Below are positions 16,740-25,276 of a stretch of DNA of 64,000 nt, in pieces. This stretch comes from Ramlibacter algicola (lineage in GTDB: Bacteria; Pseudomonadota; Gammaproteobacteria; Burkholderiales; Burkholderiaceae_C). The number at the start of each line of letters is the position of its first letter. The first letter of the stretch is position 1. The notes below the pieces were generated by a model. That model did not search any database, was not told where the DNA came from, and saw only the letters and a list, made by a program, of their open reading frames with translations. Both the position numbers and the translations under genes were made by a program. The stretch spans positions 1,054,001-1,118,000 of the forward strand of contig NZ_JAEDAO010000001.1 of the NCBI RefSeq assembly GCF_016641735.1. Direction: 5' to 3'.

Positions 16740-17270
16740 ATGTCCCGCCCCGACACCCCCACCACCGCCCCCGACGAACTGGATCGGCAAGTGGCGCAGC
16801 TGCTCGGCGCACCGGGTGATCCGCTGAAGGATCCGGACGCGATCAAGGCGCTGGGCTTGCTGCGCGACCGCATCGGCCAGGATGTGATCTTCGTGTCGCG
16901 CTTCGACGGCGGCCACCGCATCATCGAGCTGGTCGAGGAAGCGCCCGGCCACACGGTGCTCCGCAACGGCGACGAGGCGCCGCTGGAAGAGACCTGGTGC
17001 TACAGCGTCGCCACCGGCCGCATGCCCGAGTTCGTGCTCGACGCGCGCGAGTGGATCGAGTCCGGCGCCGTGCCGCAGGTCGACATCCAGATCGGCACGC
17101 ACATCAGCACGCCGATCACGCTGGCCAATGGCGCGGTCTACGGGATGCTGTGCGCGTTCAGCGAAGAAGTGCAGTCCAGCGCCACTCCGAACGACCTCGC
17201 GCGGCTGCGGCTCGCGGCGCAGTGGCTGGGCGAGCGCCTGTCGCAAGCGCCGGCGGGCACCGAGAACTGA
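16740..17270 (+). CDS. GAF-domain protein
   Basis: A 176-residue soluble protein, a single GAF-like domain: VIFVSRFDGGHRIIELVEE, then LEETWCYSVATGRMPEFVLDAREW, then IQIGTHISTPITLANGAVYGMLCAF. GAF modules bind small ligands or chromophores. The C-x13-D arrangement (CYSVATGRMPEFVLDAR) is the usual position for a ligand pocket and is also where bilin-binding GAFs have their Cys, but no chromophore claim is made. No output domain is fused. ATG 16740 has a weak ribosome site. It ends 2 bp before the ureidoglycolate lyase gene, so the two are probably co-transcribed. Confidence 0.8.
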   Translation: MSRPDTPTTAPDELDRQVAQLLGAPGDPLKDPDAIKALGLLRDRIGQDVIFVSRFDGGHRIIELVEEAPGHTVLRNGDEAPLEETWCYSVATGRMPEFVLDAREWIESGAVPQVDIQIGTHISTPITLANGAVYGMLCAFSEEVQSSATPNDLARLRLAAQWLGERLSQAPAGTEN

Positions 17271-17272
17271 CG

Positions 17273-17776
17273 GTGGGTCAGCACTGGCTCACGGTGGAAC
17301 CGCTGGAGGCGCGAGCGTTCGCGCCCTTCGGCGACGTCATCGAAGCCGGCCGCGGCGCCGCGCCCCGCACGATCAACGAAGGATTCGCGCAGCGTTTCGA
17401 CGCGCTGGCTCGCCTCGATGTGGGCCGCGACGGCGGACAGGCGATGCTGAGCCTGTTTCGCGCCAAGCCGAGGCCGATGCCGTTCCAGCTGCGGCTGGTC
17501 GAACGGCACCTGCGCGGCAGCCAAGCGTTCATCCCATATCCGCCGCAGCGGTTCCTGGTGGTCATCGCGCCTCCCGGGCCCGCGCCCACGCGGGAGCAGT
17601 TGCGCTGCTTCATGGCGAGTGAAGGGCAGGGCGTGAACTACGCCGCCGGCACCTGGCACCACCCCCTGATCGCGCTCGATGACGGCGGCGATTTCCTCGT
17701 GATCGACCGGCACGCGGACGATGACGATTGCGAGGAGCACTCGCTGCTCGAAGCGGGTGTTTGGGTGAAGGCGTAG
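17273..17776 (+). CDS. allA: Ureidoglycolate lyase
   Basis: A 167-residue cupin-fold enzyme of the AllA family, which splits ureidoglycolate into glyoxylate and urea in purine (allantoin) breakdown. Conserved segments are the N-terminal VEPLEARAFAPFGDVIEAG, the central VERHLRGSQAFIPY and the active-site region GVNYAAGTWHHPLIAL. The start is GTG 17273, two bases after the previous stop. It lies near a liv-type transporter, which could import a nitrogenous substrate (inference), but no other allantoin genes are present here. Confidence 0.9.
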   Translation: MGQHWLTVEPLEARAFAPFGDVIEAGRGAAPRTINEGFAQRFDALARLDVGRDGGQAMLSLFRAKPRPMPFQLRLVERHLRGSQAFIPYPPQRFLVVIAPPGPAPTREQLRCFMASEGQGVNYAAGTWHHPLIALDDGGDFLVIDRHADDDDCEEHSLLEAGVWVKA

Positions 17777-17779
17777 CTT

Positions 17780-17893
17780 CGTGAAAGCGATGGGTCCCCG
17801 CCTCCGCGGGGACGACGGGGCCTTCGTCATTCCCGCGAGACCAGGCTCTGCCCCCGCGAAGGCGGGAGCGGGACTCCATCGCTTCCGTCTTCT
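17780..17893. repeat. Dispersed palindromic repeat
   Basis: GTGAAAGCGATGGGTCCCCG with the CGCCTCCGCGGGGACGACGG hairpin, followed by GTCATTCCCGCGAG and CCCCCGCGAAGGCGGGAGCGGG halves, so one unit and a rearranged second one. It fills the gap after the ureidoglycolate lyase gene; nothing else is seen to 17976 except the ribosome site of the next gene. Confidence 0.85.
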
Positions 17894-17976
17894 CCGCCTT
17901 GTCGATTTCGCCCCCACTCATTCGTCATAGGGACAGGACCGCAGCCGCGGCCCCGACCCAACCCGAGGATGAGCCC

Positions 17977-18384
17977 ATGACCAAGACGATCTTCATCAGC
18001 CTGCCGGTGCGCGACCTGCAGGCGTCCGTCGCCTTCTACAAGGCGCTGGGGTTCGAGCCGAATCCCAAGCTCAGCGACGGCACCGGCGCCGCGATGAGCT
18101 GGAGCGAGGCGATCCAGGTGATGCTGGTCTCGCTGCCGCGCTGGCGCACGTTCACCGACAAGCCGCTGCCGCCGGCGGGCACGGCGGGGCACATGCTGTC
18201 GCTGGCGATCGACAGCCGCGAGGCGGTCGATGCGATGCAGGCCGCCGCCGCGGCGCATGGCGGGCGCGCCGATGCCAACCCGGCCGAGGACCACGGCTTC
18301 ATGTATTCGCGCGACCTGGCCGACCCGGACGGCCACCTGTGGGCGACGGTGTGGATGGATCCGGCGGGTTCACAGCAGGCGTAG
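17977..18384 (+). CDS. VOC-family (glyoxalase-like) protein
   Basis: A 135-residue vicinal-oxygen-chelate fold protein: FISLPVRDLQASVAFYKALGFEPNP at the N-terminus and DPDGHLWATVWMD at the C-terminus are the paired beta-alpha-beta-beta-beta motifs. The first metal-ligand position is not an obvious His/Gln, and related PhnB/YdhR-like proteins are often called lactoylglutathione lyase-like without known activity. ATG 17977 follows GAGGATGAG. Substrate unknown. Confidence 0.88.
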   Translation: MTKTIFISLPVRDLQASVAFYKALGFEPNPKLSDGTGAAMSWSEAIQVMLVSLPRWRTFTDKPLPPAGTAGHMLSLAIDSREAVDAMQAAAAAHGGRADANPAEDHGFMYSRDLADPDGHLWATVWMDPAGSQQA

Positions 18385-18386
18385 CC

Positions 18387-18478
18387 GTCATTCCCGCGAA
18401 GGCGGGAATCCACCGCTTCCGCCTTCATCACAGCGCATCATGGAAGCGATGGGTCCCCGCCTCCGCGGGGACGACGAG
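18387..18478. repeat. Dispersed palindromic repeat between convergent genes
   Basis: One full unit: GTCATTCCCGCGAAGGCGGG (18387), spacer with AAGCGATGG, and GTCCCCGCCTCCGCGGGGAC (18453-18472). It separates the 3' ends of the VOC gene and the cytochrome c gene. Confidence 0.88.
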
Positions 18479-18492
18479 GCAGGTCAGCTTGG

Positions 18493-19164
18493 TCACTTGG
18501 CTGGCGCAGCGGGTGTGAACCGCGACGCGTAGTACGCCAGCGTGTCCAGGTCCTCCACCGGCACCTGGCTCACCGCGGAAACCATCGCCTGCGTGTACGC
18601 GGGCCGGGTGCCGTCCTTGAAGCCGCGCAGGCTGGCGCGCAGGTAGTCCTCCTTCTGGCCGCCGATGCGCGGCACCTGCTGGCCGCCGTCGAGCGCGGCG
18701 CCGTGGCAGAAGACGCACTTGTGCTGCTCGGCCAGCGCCTTGCCCTTGGCCATGCGGGCCGCATCGACGTCGGCCGCCGGCGGCGGAGGCACCGGAGGCA
18801 GAGTGCCGATGTGGTCGGCGAAGCCACGCATGTCGTCGTCGGTGAGCGTCTTGCCGACGGCCGTCATCGCTTCGTTGTTGCGCCGGCCTTCGCGAAACAG
18901 GAACAGCTGCGTGATCGCGTACAGCGACGGCTGGCCGGCGAGCACCGGCACGCCGGCCATGTCGCTGCGCCCGTTGGCGCCGTGGCAGGCCGCGCACTGC
19001 GCCGCGAAGCGCTGCGCGTAGTCCACCTTCGCCGGCGCGGCCTTCGCCGCCGGCGCGCTGGCCTTCTTCGCGGCGGGCTTCGACTGCGCACCGGCCGATG
19101 GCGGCAGAGACGCCACCGCCAGCGCCGCGAGGCAAGCCGCAATGGCCGCGGCCCAGATGCGCAT
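18493..19164 (-). CDS. Diheme cytochrome c (c4-like)
   Basis: A 223-residue periplasmic cytochrome with a signal peptide (cleavage near AGAQ), an Ala/Lys/Pro-rich linker and two heme-attachment sites, CAACH near residue 56 and CVFCH near residue 150, in two similar domains. Axial Met candidates are in the segments following each site. This two-domain form matches c4-type electron carriers. Its start lies 2 bp after the stop of the sorbosone-dehydrogenase-like gene, so it is the likely electron acceptor for that enzyme (inference). Confidence 0.92.
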   Translation of the reverse strand: MRIWAAAIAACLAALAVASLPPSAGAQSKPAAKKASAPAAKAAPAKVDYAQRFAAQCAACHGANGRSDMAGVPVLAGQPSLYAITQLFLFREGRRNNEAMTAVGKTLTDDDMRGFADHIGTLPPVPPPPAADVDAARMAKGKALAEQHKCVFCHGAALDGGQQVPRIGGQKEDYLRASLRGFKDGTRPAYTQAMVSAVSQVPVEDLDTLAYYASRFTPAAPAK

Positions 19165-19166
19165 CG

Positions 19167-20429
19167 TCACTTTCCGGTGTAGCTGATGCGGTAGATGGCG
19201 CCGGCGTGGTCGTCGCTGACCAGCAGCGAGCCGTCCTTCATCACCAGGAAGTCGACCGGCCGCCCGAGGTAGCTGTTGTTCTCGACGAAGCCCGTCATGA
19301 ACGTCTCCAGCTTCGCACCGCCCTTGCCGTCGGGGATGGCGACCTGGATGTCGGCGTACTTCTTGGTGCGGTTCCACGGGCCGTGGCGCGCGATGAACAT
19401 CGCGCCGCGGTACTTCGCCGGGAACATCTTGCCCTGGTAGAAGGTCAGGCCCAGCGAGCCGGCATGCGGGCCCAGCAGCGCGGCGGGCTTGGCGTAATCG
19501 GCGCACGACTTGCCCCAGCCGAACTCGGGGTCGGGGATGCTGCCCTGGTGGCAGAACGGGTAGCCGAAGTGGAGCTTCCCGAACTGGGCCTTGGGCACGC
19601 GATTGAGTTCGTCGTTCGGCAGCTCCTCGCTCAACCAGTCGCGCCCGTTGTCGGTGAACCAGAGGTCGCCCGTCTTCGGGTCGAAGTCGAAGCCCACCGT
19701 GTTGCGCACGCCGGAGGCGATGGTCTCGACGTTGCTGCCATCGAGGTTCATGCGGTAGATCTTCGCGTACTCGCCCGGGTCGCAGATGTTGCATGGCGCG
19801 CCGATGTTGAAGTACAGCTTGTCGTCCTTGATGCGGAAGTACTTCCAGCTGTGGTCGGTGCCGCCGGGCAGCTTGTCGTACAGCACCTTGGGCTCGCCCA
19901 GCTTGTCCAGGTTGTCCTCGACGTTGTCGTAGCGCATGAGCTTGGTGTTGGTGCCCACGTACAGGCTGCCCTTGTGGAACGCGATGCCCGTGGCCAGCGG
20001 CATGTTGTCGATGATCACCTTGGGCTTGCGCTCACCCTGCTCGGCAATTGCATAGACCTTGTTCGCCACGAACAGCGAGCTGACGAAGATGTTGCCCTTG
20101 GCGCCCTGGCGCAGCTCGCGCGCGTCGAGCACGCCCGAGGCCCAGGTCTCGGCCTTGAAGCCCGGTGGCAGCTTGAACTTGCTGGTGGGCAGCTTGTCGG
20201 GCGCGGTGGGAATCGGGAACGCGGGGACGGGCGCCATCTTCTGCGCCTCGTCGCTCTTCGGCCGGCCCTTGGCCCAGCCGGGTTCCTCGGTGCTCGCGGT
20301 GGCGCCGGGCGGGGTGCCGGACGCCGGGACGGCCGGCGTGCCGGCGGGCAGCGGTTGCGCGGGGGCGGGCGAGCCCACGCACGCCAGCACCGCGAACGCG
20401 ATGCCGGCCTGGATCTTCTTCATCGCCAT
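19167..20429 (-). CDS. Glucose/sorbosone dehydrogenase-like periplasmic protein
   Basis: A 420-residue exported beta-propeller protein. A signal peptide ends near APAQ, followed by a Pro/Ala-rich spacer; the body has repeated propeller strands such as GSLYVGTNTKLMRYDN, VRNTVGFDFDPKTGDLWFTDNGRD and FIARHGPWNRTKK, the last being a hallmark of the PQQ-dependent sorbosone/aldose dehydrogenase family. A C-x2-C pair (CNIC) is near the middle. ATG 20429 follows AAGGAGA. Together with the downstream cytochrome c it forms a two-gene periplasmic oxidation module. The actual substrate is unknown. Confidence 0.88.
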   Translation of the reverse strand: MAMKKIQAGIAFAVLACVGSPAPAQPLPAGTPAVPASGTPPGATASTEEPGWAKGRPKSDEAQKMAPVPAFPIPTAPDKLPTSKFKLPPGFKAETWASGVLDARELRQGAKGNIFVSSLFVANKVYAIAEQGERKPKVIIDNMPLATGIAFHKGSLYVGTNTKLMRYDNVEDNLDKLGEPKVLYDKLPGGTDHSWKYFRIKDDKLYFNIGAPCNICDPGEYAKIYRMNLDGSNVETIASGVRNTVGFDFDPKTGDLWFTDNGRDWLSEELPNDELNRVPKAQFGKLHFGYPFCHQGSIPDPEFGWGKSCADYAKPAALLGPHAGSLGLTFYQGKMFPAKYRGAMFIARHGPWNRTKKYADIQVAIPDGKGGAKLETFMTGFVENNSYLGRPVDFLVMKDGSLLVSDDHAGAIYRISYTGK

Positions 20430-20530
20430 GTCTGTCTCCTTTGCCCCGGAGGGGCGAACCATTGTGGTCAGGTGGAATGAAGCTGCGCAACTGTCAGGAT
20501 TTGCGCCGCACGGTAGAGCTCCCTGTCGCT

Positions 20531-21763
20531 TCAGAAAGCCCAGAACGGCCCGTTGCCCGCCGGTGTCGGCGCATCCTTGATCGCCACGAACACGGTGCGG
20601 CCGAAGAAGAACGGCAGGCCCCACAGCGTCTCGTTCTCCCACGGCGCGGCGATCGTCGCCGCTGCGGCGCCCCACGTGGGCGCGCTCTCGACCGTGAAAC
20701 TCATCGCCTGCTCCACGCCCGCTGGTGATCGCAGCCGCACGTCGAGCGCAGTCGGCTGCGCGGGGCAGAACAGCTCGCCGCACTTGGGCAGCTCGGTGTC
20801 GGGGAACAGCAGCGCGTTGCTGCCGCTGTCGATGTACGCGGGCAGGCTGCGGCCCTTCAGCGTCACGCTGACCTGGCCGCTGCGATCGGGCGCCAGCAGG
20901 CGTGCGCTGCCCAGCTGGTTGTTGGCATCGGTGCCGATGCCCAGCACCAGCGCACCGCCGACGGTCGCCGCGCCGCCCTGCGGCACCTGCTGCAACATCA
21001 GCGCGACGCCGTTGTTGTGCGCGGCCAGCAGCGTCACCGGGTTCGTCACCTGCGACGCGAGCGGGACCGTCGCCGGCGCGCAGCCCGACGCACCGCAGCC
21101 GTAGTACATCGCCGGCGCGGCGCTGGTGACGCAGGACGAGCCGCAGTCCTGGCGCGACATGCCCACGCCCAGGATGCCTTTGGCGTCGAGGCGATTCGCG
21201 AGATTAGCGCCGGCGCTCGAGCAACCGGAAGGGATCGTGGCGAAGCGCGCATCGGTGTCGGCCATCACGTGCACCGGCATGGAGGCGATGCGTTGCCCCG
21301 CCAACTGCACGTCGGCGCGCCGCACCGATCCCCAGGTGAAGCCGCCGAGGAACTTCATGCACTGCGCCGCAGCGCTGCCATCGGTGGTCGCGGCTTCCGG
21401 CAACGCCAGTGTCGCAGGCAAGGCGCTCGCATTCAGGCGCAGGCCTGCCGACGCGGTGTCGACGATCACGTGGTCGATGTCCGCGCAGGTACCGCCCGGC
21501 ACGCAGACGGTGACCGTCACGAACGGCGCGTTGAAGGCGGTGCCGCGGATGCCGCGATCGACCACCACCGGCAGCACGTTGGCCGCGGCGGTGGGCGTCG
21601 GGCCGAAGCCCGTGGGTGCATTGGTCGGGGCCGACAACGGTGCGACGCCCGCAAAGACGGGTTCCACTGTCTTCGTTGCGGACCCGCCGCCACCGCCGCC
21701 GCCGCACGCGGCGAGCACGAGTGCGCAGGCGATCGACACGCCGACGCGTAGCAGGCGCTTCAT
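20531..21763 (-). CDS. DUF3443-family lipoprotein
   Basis: A 410-residue lipoprotein with lipobox L-A-A-C at Cys20 followed by a run of seven glycines. The body has an aspartic-protease-like pattern: VIVDTASAGLRL near the N-terminal third and AYIDSGSNALLF further on, each resembling the D-T/S-G loop of pepsin-like proteases, plus several Cys pairs. This matches the DUF3443 family common in Burkholderiales. Its start overlaps the stop of the DUF2844 gene by four bases. Function not established; the protease resemblance is my own reading. Confidence 0.85.
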   Translation of the reverse strand: MKRLLRVGVSIACALVLAACGGGGGGGSATKTVEPVFAGVAPLSAPTNAPTGFGPTPTAAANVLPVVVDRGIRGTAFNAPFVTVTVCVPGGTCADIDHVIVDTASAGLRLNASALPATLALPEAATTDGSAAAQCMKFLGGFTWGSVRRADVQLAGQRIASMPVHVMADTDARFATIPSGCSSAGANLANRLDAKGILGVGMSRQDCGSSCVTSAAPAMYYGCGASGCAPATVPLASQVTNPVTLLAAHNNGVALMLQQVPQGGAATVGGALVLGIGTDANNQLGSARLLAPDRSGQVSVTLKGRSLPAYIDSGSNALLFPDTELPKCGELFCPAQPTALDVRLRSPAGVEQAMSFTVESAPTWGAAAATIAAPWENETLWGLPFFFGRTVFVAIKDAPTPAGNGPFWAF

Positions 21764-22170
21764 GGCAGGTCCCTCGGGTCGAACGAGGCGGGCAGCCGTC
21801 CCGGCAGCCAGGCGCGGCCCGTGAAGGCGCCGGCCCCGCCACCGGAGGCGATCACCACGTCGCGCGTGCGCACGACGATCGGCGCGTGCAGGCTGCTGCG
21901 TGACTGGGCATCGACCAGCGCCAGGTAGTGCTGGCCCAGCATCGCCTGCAGCTCCGGCAGGTAGGGGCCGGACCACGCGACCGCGAACACGATGCCGCGG
22001 CGGTCGATGTAGTGCACCACGCGCGTGCCCGACGGCAGCACCTGCACCGCCTGCGTGTACGGTGCCCGCGACTTCGCGCCCAGCGTGGGTGGCCGCTGCT
22101 CCTGCACCGAACCCCACGCGGGCGCGGCGAGCAGCGTGAGGCAGACGAACAGCGTGCACCTTGTCGGCAT
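21760..22170 (-). CDS. DUF2844-family secreted protein
   Basis: A 136-residue protein with a signal peptide (MPTRCTLFVCLTLLAAPAWG) and conserved DUF2844-type text: VQVLPSGTRVVHYIDRRGIVFAVAWSGPYLPEL. It lies directly upstream of, and overlaps, the DUF3443 gene; the two families are regularly paired in Burkholderiales. The pair probably acts in the envelope. No function is known to me. Confidence 0.85.
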   Translation of the reverse strand: MPTRCTLFVCLTLLAAPAWGSVQEQRPPTLGAKSRAPYTQAVQVLPSGTRVVHYIDRRGIVFAVAWSGPYLPELQAMLGQHYLALVDAQSRSSLHAPIVVRTRDVVIASGGGAGAFTGRAWLPGRLPASFDPRDLP

Positions 22171-22309
22171 AGGAGCCTCCCTGCCGGCGCGTCGTGCAGG
22201 ACCGCGCCGTTTGCAGGGATGGTGCGCCGGGCCGCGCTGGCTCAGCAGGGACAGATGTCCTGCTGGGCGGCAGCAGGTGTCATGGGATCTGTGCGGCGGC
22301 GCACTTTTC

Positions 22310-22418
22310 GTCATTCCCGCGAAGGCGGGAATCCACCGCTCCCGCGTGCAGTGCCGCTTCCGCTTTCATCGGGTGTTGAAGGGAAGCGATGGGTCCCCGC
22401 CTCCGCGGGGACGACGGA
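22310..22418. repeat. Dispersed palindromic repeat
   Basis: A full unit: GTCATTCCCGCGAAGGCGGG at 22310, spacer with GGGAAGCGATGG, and GTCCCCGCCTCCGCGGGGAC at 22392-22411. It lies between the M20 peptidase stop and the DUF2844 start. The flanking gap (22171-22309) shows nothing recognisable. Confidence 0.88.
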
Positions 22419-22430
22419 GTGAGCGCTCGT

Positions 22431-23723
22431 TCAGCGCTTCAACACACCCTTGCCGATATCCATGACCAGCCGCGTCACCAGGTACAGCCGCGGCTCGATC
22501 GAATCGATCAGCACGTACTCGGCATCGTTCGAATGCGCGCCGAAGCCTTGCAGGCCGAAGCGCTCGACGACACCGGCCTTGCCCGGAATGCCCGCGAACG
22601 CGGCGTCGGTCCCACCACCGGAAACCTGGTCGTCGGCCGCCAGCTTGCGACCCAGCTCCCCGTAGACGGCCTGCGCGTGCTTGGCCAGTGCCAGCGAGCC
22701 GGGGTTGGCTTCCAGCGGCGGGCGGCGACGCTCGAACTGGATCTCCACCTTGGCATCGGGCACCAGCTGCTTCTTCACGCGCTCCTGCACCGTCTTCTCG
22801 ATGCGGTCGAAGTCGGCGATCTTGATCACGCGGACGTCGGCGGTCGCGGTGGCGTCGGCCGGGATCACGTTGCGGTTGGTGCCGGACTGCGAGATGGTCC
22901 AGTTCATCTTGAGGCCGGTGCTCGGGTCCGACAGGTCGCGCAGCTGCAGCACCTGGTGCGACAGCTCGTACAGCGCGTTGATGCCCTGCTCGGGCGCGGC
23001 GCCGGCGTGCGAGGCCTTGCCCTTGACGCGCAGGTTGAACGAGCCGATGCCGGCGGTGGCCAGCGACAGCTTGTCTTCCTTGATGCTGGTGCCCTCGTGC
23101 GACAGCACGAAGTCGTGCTCGGCGGCCAGCTTCTGGAACATGGCGCGCGAGCCGGGCGAGCTGATCTCCTCGTCGCCGTTGACCAGCACCGTGACGGTGT
23201 CGTAGTCCTTGAAGCCCAGGTCCTTGAGCATCGTCATCACGTGCAGGATGACCGCGACGCCCTGCTTGTCGTCGGCGATGCCCAGGCCGTACGCCTTGTC
23301 GCCCTCGATGCGGAACGGCTGCTTGGCCAGCATGCCCTTGAGGTACACGGTGTCCATGTGGGCGATCAGCATGACCTTGCCCTTGCCGGTGCCCTTGAAG
23401 GTGGCGCGCACCATGCGCCCCAGCTTGTCGGGCGTGTCGCCCATCTTGTAGACGTCGGGGCTGGCGGGGCTGCCCGGCTCGATCAACTCCACCTGCGCGC
23501 CCAGCGCGCGGAACTTGCCGGCGATCAGGTCCGACAGCTTGTCCAGGCCTTCGCGGTCGCGGCTGCCCGACTCGATGTTGACGAAGTCGCGCAGGTCGTC
23601 GAGGAAGGGCTGCTTGTGCTGCGTGGCGAGCGCGGCGATGCGGTCGTCGCGCTGGGCGGCCGTGGCGGGCGCGCTGGCGAGGAAGGACGCGGCGAGGAGC
23701 AGGGCGAGGGGAGTGAGGCGCAT
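22431..23723 (-). CDS. M20-family metallopeptidase (glutamate carboxypeptidase-like)
   Basis: A 430-residue exported zinc peptidase similar to carboxypeptidase G2. A signal peptide ends near ATAAQ. Metal and catalytic positions are visible: the His/Asp of LIAHMDTVY, the Asp of IADDKQGVA, the Glu pair of NGDEEISSPG, an Asp in VRVIKIAD and the C-terminal His of GAHSNDAEYV. It likely removes C-terminal glutamate from peptides or folate-type compounds. A second M20 enzyme is at 37314-38564. It is divergent from the bacteriocin-type locus, with 189 bp between. Confidence 0.92.
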   Translation of the reverse strand: MRLTPLALLLAASFLASAPATAAQRDDRIAALATQHKQPFLDDLRDFVNIESGSRDREGLDKLSDLIAGKFRALGAQVELIEPGSPASPDVYKMGDTPDKLGRMVRATFKGTGKGKVMLIAHMDTVYLKGMLAKQPFRIEGDKAYGLGIADDKQGVAVILHVMTMLKDLGFKDYDTVTVLVNGDEEISSPGSRAMFQKLAAEHDFVLSHEGTSIKEDKLSLATAGIGSFNLRVKGKASHAGAAPEQGINALYELSHQVLQLRDLSDPSTGLKMNWTISQSGTNRNVIPADATATADVRVIKIADFDRIEKTVQERVKKQLVPDAKVEIQFERRRPPLEANPGSLALAKHAQAVYGELGRKLAADDQVSGGGTDAAFAGIPGKAGVVERFGLQGFGAHSNDAEYVLIDSIEPRLYLVTRLVMDIGKGVLKR

Positions 23724-23797
23724 GTCTGGTCTGCGTTGGGATGGAGCGGGGATCGTAGCGCGGGCGATGGTTGCGCGGCGCCGGTTCTGAAGGAGTT

Positions 23798-23833
23798 GTC
23801 ATTCCGGCGGAAGCCGGAATCCATCGACTGGAG
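23798..23833. repeat. Dispersed palindromic half-repeat
   Basis: GTCATTCCGGCGGAAGCCGGAATCCATCGACTGG, a single hairpin of the same family, in the gap between the M20 gene and the first precursor peptide. No clear promoter is visible in the remaining bases. Confidence 0.75.
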
Positions 23834-23912
23834 GGCGCTGGCCACTTAGTTGGCGGATGCCGTTCGCTGCCGGCGTCAATACGCTGCCCACTCCCTCACC
23901 GCGGAGCCCTCC

Positions 23913-24017
23913 ATGCATGACCTCACCCCCGCCGAACTCGACGCCGTCTCCGGCGGCACCAGCTGCTGGTCGCCCCCGCCCGGCCCCTCCGGCGAACCGA
24001 AACCCGACCTGCTCTGA
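23913..24017 (+). CDS. Double-glycine-leader peptide 1 (candidate microcin precursor)
   Basis: A 34-residue peptide. The first 15 residues, MHDLTPAELDAVSGG, match the double-glycine leader of class II microcins (microcin V: MRTLTLNELDSVSGG), including conserved Leu, Glu-Leu and Val-Ser-Gly-Gly positions. The predicted 19-residue product is TSCWSPPPGPSGEPKPDLL: proline-rich, with one Cys and no obvious helix. It lies 5 bp before the HlyD-type adaptor gene, so it is in the export operon. Start ATG 23913 has GCGGAG about 9 bases upstream. It could be a bacteriocin, a signalling peptide or a small exported peptide; the leader is well supported, activity is not. Confidence 0.75.
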   Translation: MHDLTPAELDAVSGGTSCWSPPPGPSGEPKPDLL

Positions 24018-24022
24018 CCCCC

Positions 24023-25276
24023 ATGCGCCCGCTGTTCCGCGCCGACGCCGTCGCGTACGCCGGCCAGGCCGCACCGGGGCAGGTGCTGCTCACGCGCTCG
24101 AAGGCGCAGGCGGTGGTCGTGGCGACGACGTGCCTCGTTGCGCTGGCCATCGTCGCCTTCGTCGTGCTGGCCAGCTACACGCGCAAGGCGCAGGTCACGG
24201 GCGTGCTGCTGCCATCGGACGGGCTGGTGCGGCTGGTCGCACCGTCGACGGGCGTGATCGTCCGCCGCGCGGTCGAGGAAGGGCAGGCCGTCCGTGCGGG
24301 CGAGCTGCTGTTCGTGATCTCCAACGAGCGCGAGGACAGCGCCAGCGGCAGTGCCGAGCGGCACGTCAGCGAGCTTCTGCGCAAGCGCCAGGACAGCGTC
24401 GCCGCCGAACGCGCGGAGCAGGTGCGTCAAAGTGCGCAGAGGATGCAGGCGCTCGAGGCGCGCGCGCAGGCGCTTGCCGCCGATCTGGATCGGCTCGTCG
24501 CCCAGCACGGCTTGCAGCAGCGCCGCGCGGATCTCGCGCTGCAGGCACTGCAGCGCTACGAGCGACTGGCCGCAGCGGACTTCGTCTCCGGTGCGCAGGT
24601 GCACGACAAGCAGGCGGACCTGCTGGACCAGCAGCAGCGGCTGGCCGATCTGCAGCGAGCGCGGGGCAGCATGCAGCGCGACTTGCTGGCCGTGCAGGCC
24701 GAGTTGCGCGACGTGCAGGCGCAATCGCGCCGCGACGAGCAGGCGACGCTGCGGGCCCTGGCCGCACTGCAGCAGGACCTGGTGGAGAACGAAGCGCGGC
24801 GCGAACTCGCCGTGCGCGCACCAGCCGACGGCACCATCGCGGCCGTGACGGCACAGCCGGGCCAGTCGATCGCGGCGCACCAGGTGCTCGCTTCGCTGCT
24901 GCCCGCCGGCTCGCAGCTGGAGGCGGAGCTCTACGCGCCGTCACGCGCGGCGGGGTTCATCCGCACCGGCATGCCGGTGCTGCTGCGCTACCAGGCCTTC
25001 GCGTACCAGAAGTTCGGGCAGGCGCGCGGCACGGTGCGCGAAGTGGCGCGCAGCGCGCTGAAGGCCGACGAGGTCGCGCTGGCCGGTGTGCTGCCACCGG
25101 GGGCGGAACCGGTCTACCGCGTCCGCGTGCGCCTGGAGCGGCAAGTGGTCGATGTGTACGGCGCGCCGCAACCGCTGCGTCCCGGTGCGTTGCTGGACGC
25201 CAGCGTGTTGCTGGAGGAGCGGCGGCTCCTCGAGTGGCTGCTCGATCCGCTGTACGCCGTCACGGGGCGGGTGTGA
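24023..25276 (+). CDS. HlyD/CvaA-like membrane-fusion protein
   Basis: A 417-residue periplasmic adaptor of a type I peptide exporter. It has one N-terminal membrane segment (about residues 32-53), a biotinyl-lipoyl half (VTGVLLPSDGLVRLVAPSTGVIV), a long coiled-coil hairpin rich in Gln/Arg/Ala (about 100-260), and a second lipoyl half (LAVRAPADGTIAAVTAQPGQSI). It bridges the ABC transporter encoded next and an outer-membrane channel. No TolC-type gene is in the window, so a TolC elsewhere is presumably used. Stop and next start overlap (TGATG). Confidence 0.93.
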   Translation: MRPLFRADAVAYAGQAAPGQVLLTRSKAQAVVVATTCLVALAIVAFVVLASYTRKAQVTGVLLPSDGLVRLVAPSTGVIVRRAVEEGQAVRAGELLFVISNEREDSASGSAERHVSELLRKRQDSVAAERAEQVRQSAQRMQALEARAQALAADLDRLVAQHGLQQRRADLALQALQRYERLAAADFVSGAQVHDKQADLLDQQQRLADLQRARGSMQRDLLAVQAELRDVQAQSRRDEQATLRALAALQQDLVENEARRELAVRAPADGTIAAVTAQPGQSIAAHQVLASLLPAGSQLEAELYAPSRAAGFIRTGMPVLLRYQAFAYQKFGQARGTVREVARSALKADEVALAGVLPPGAEPVYRVRVRLERQVVDVYGAPQPLRPGALLDASVLLEERRLLEWLLDPLYAVTGRV

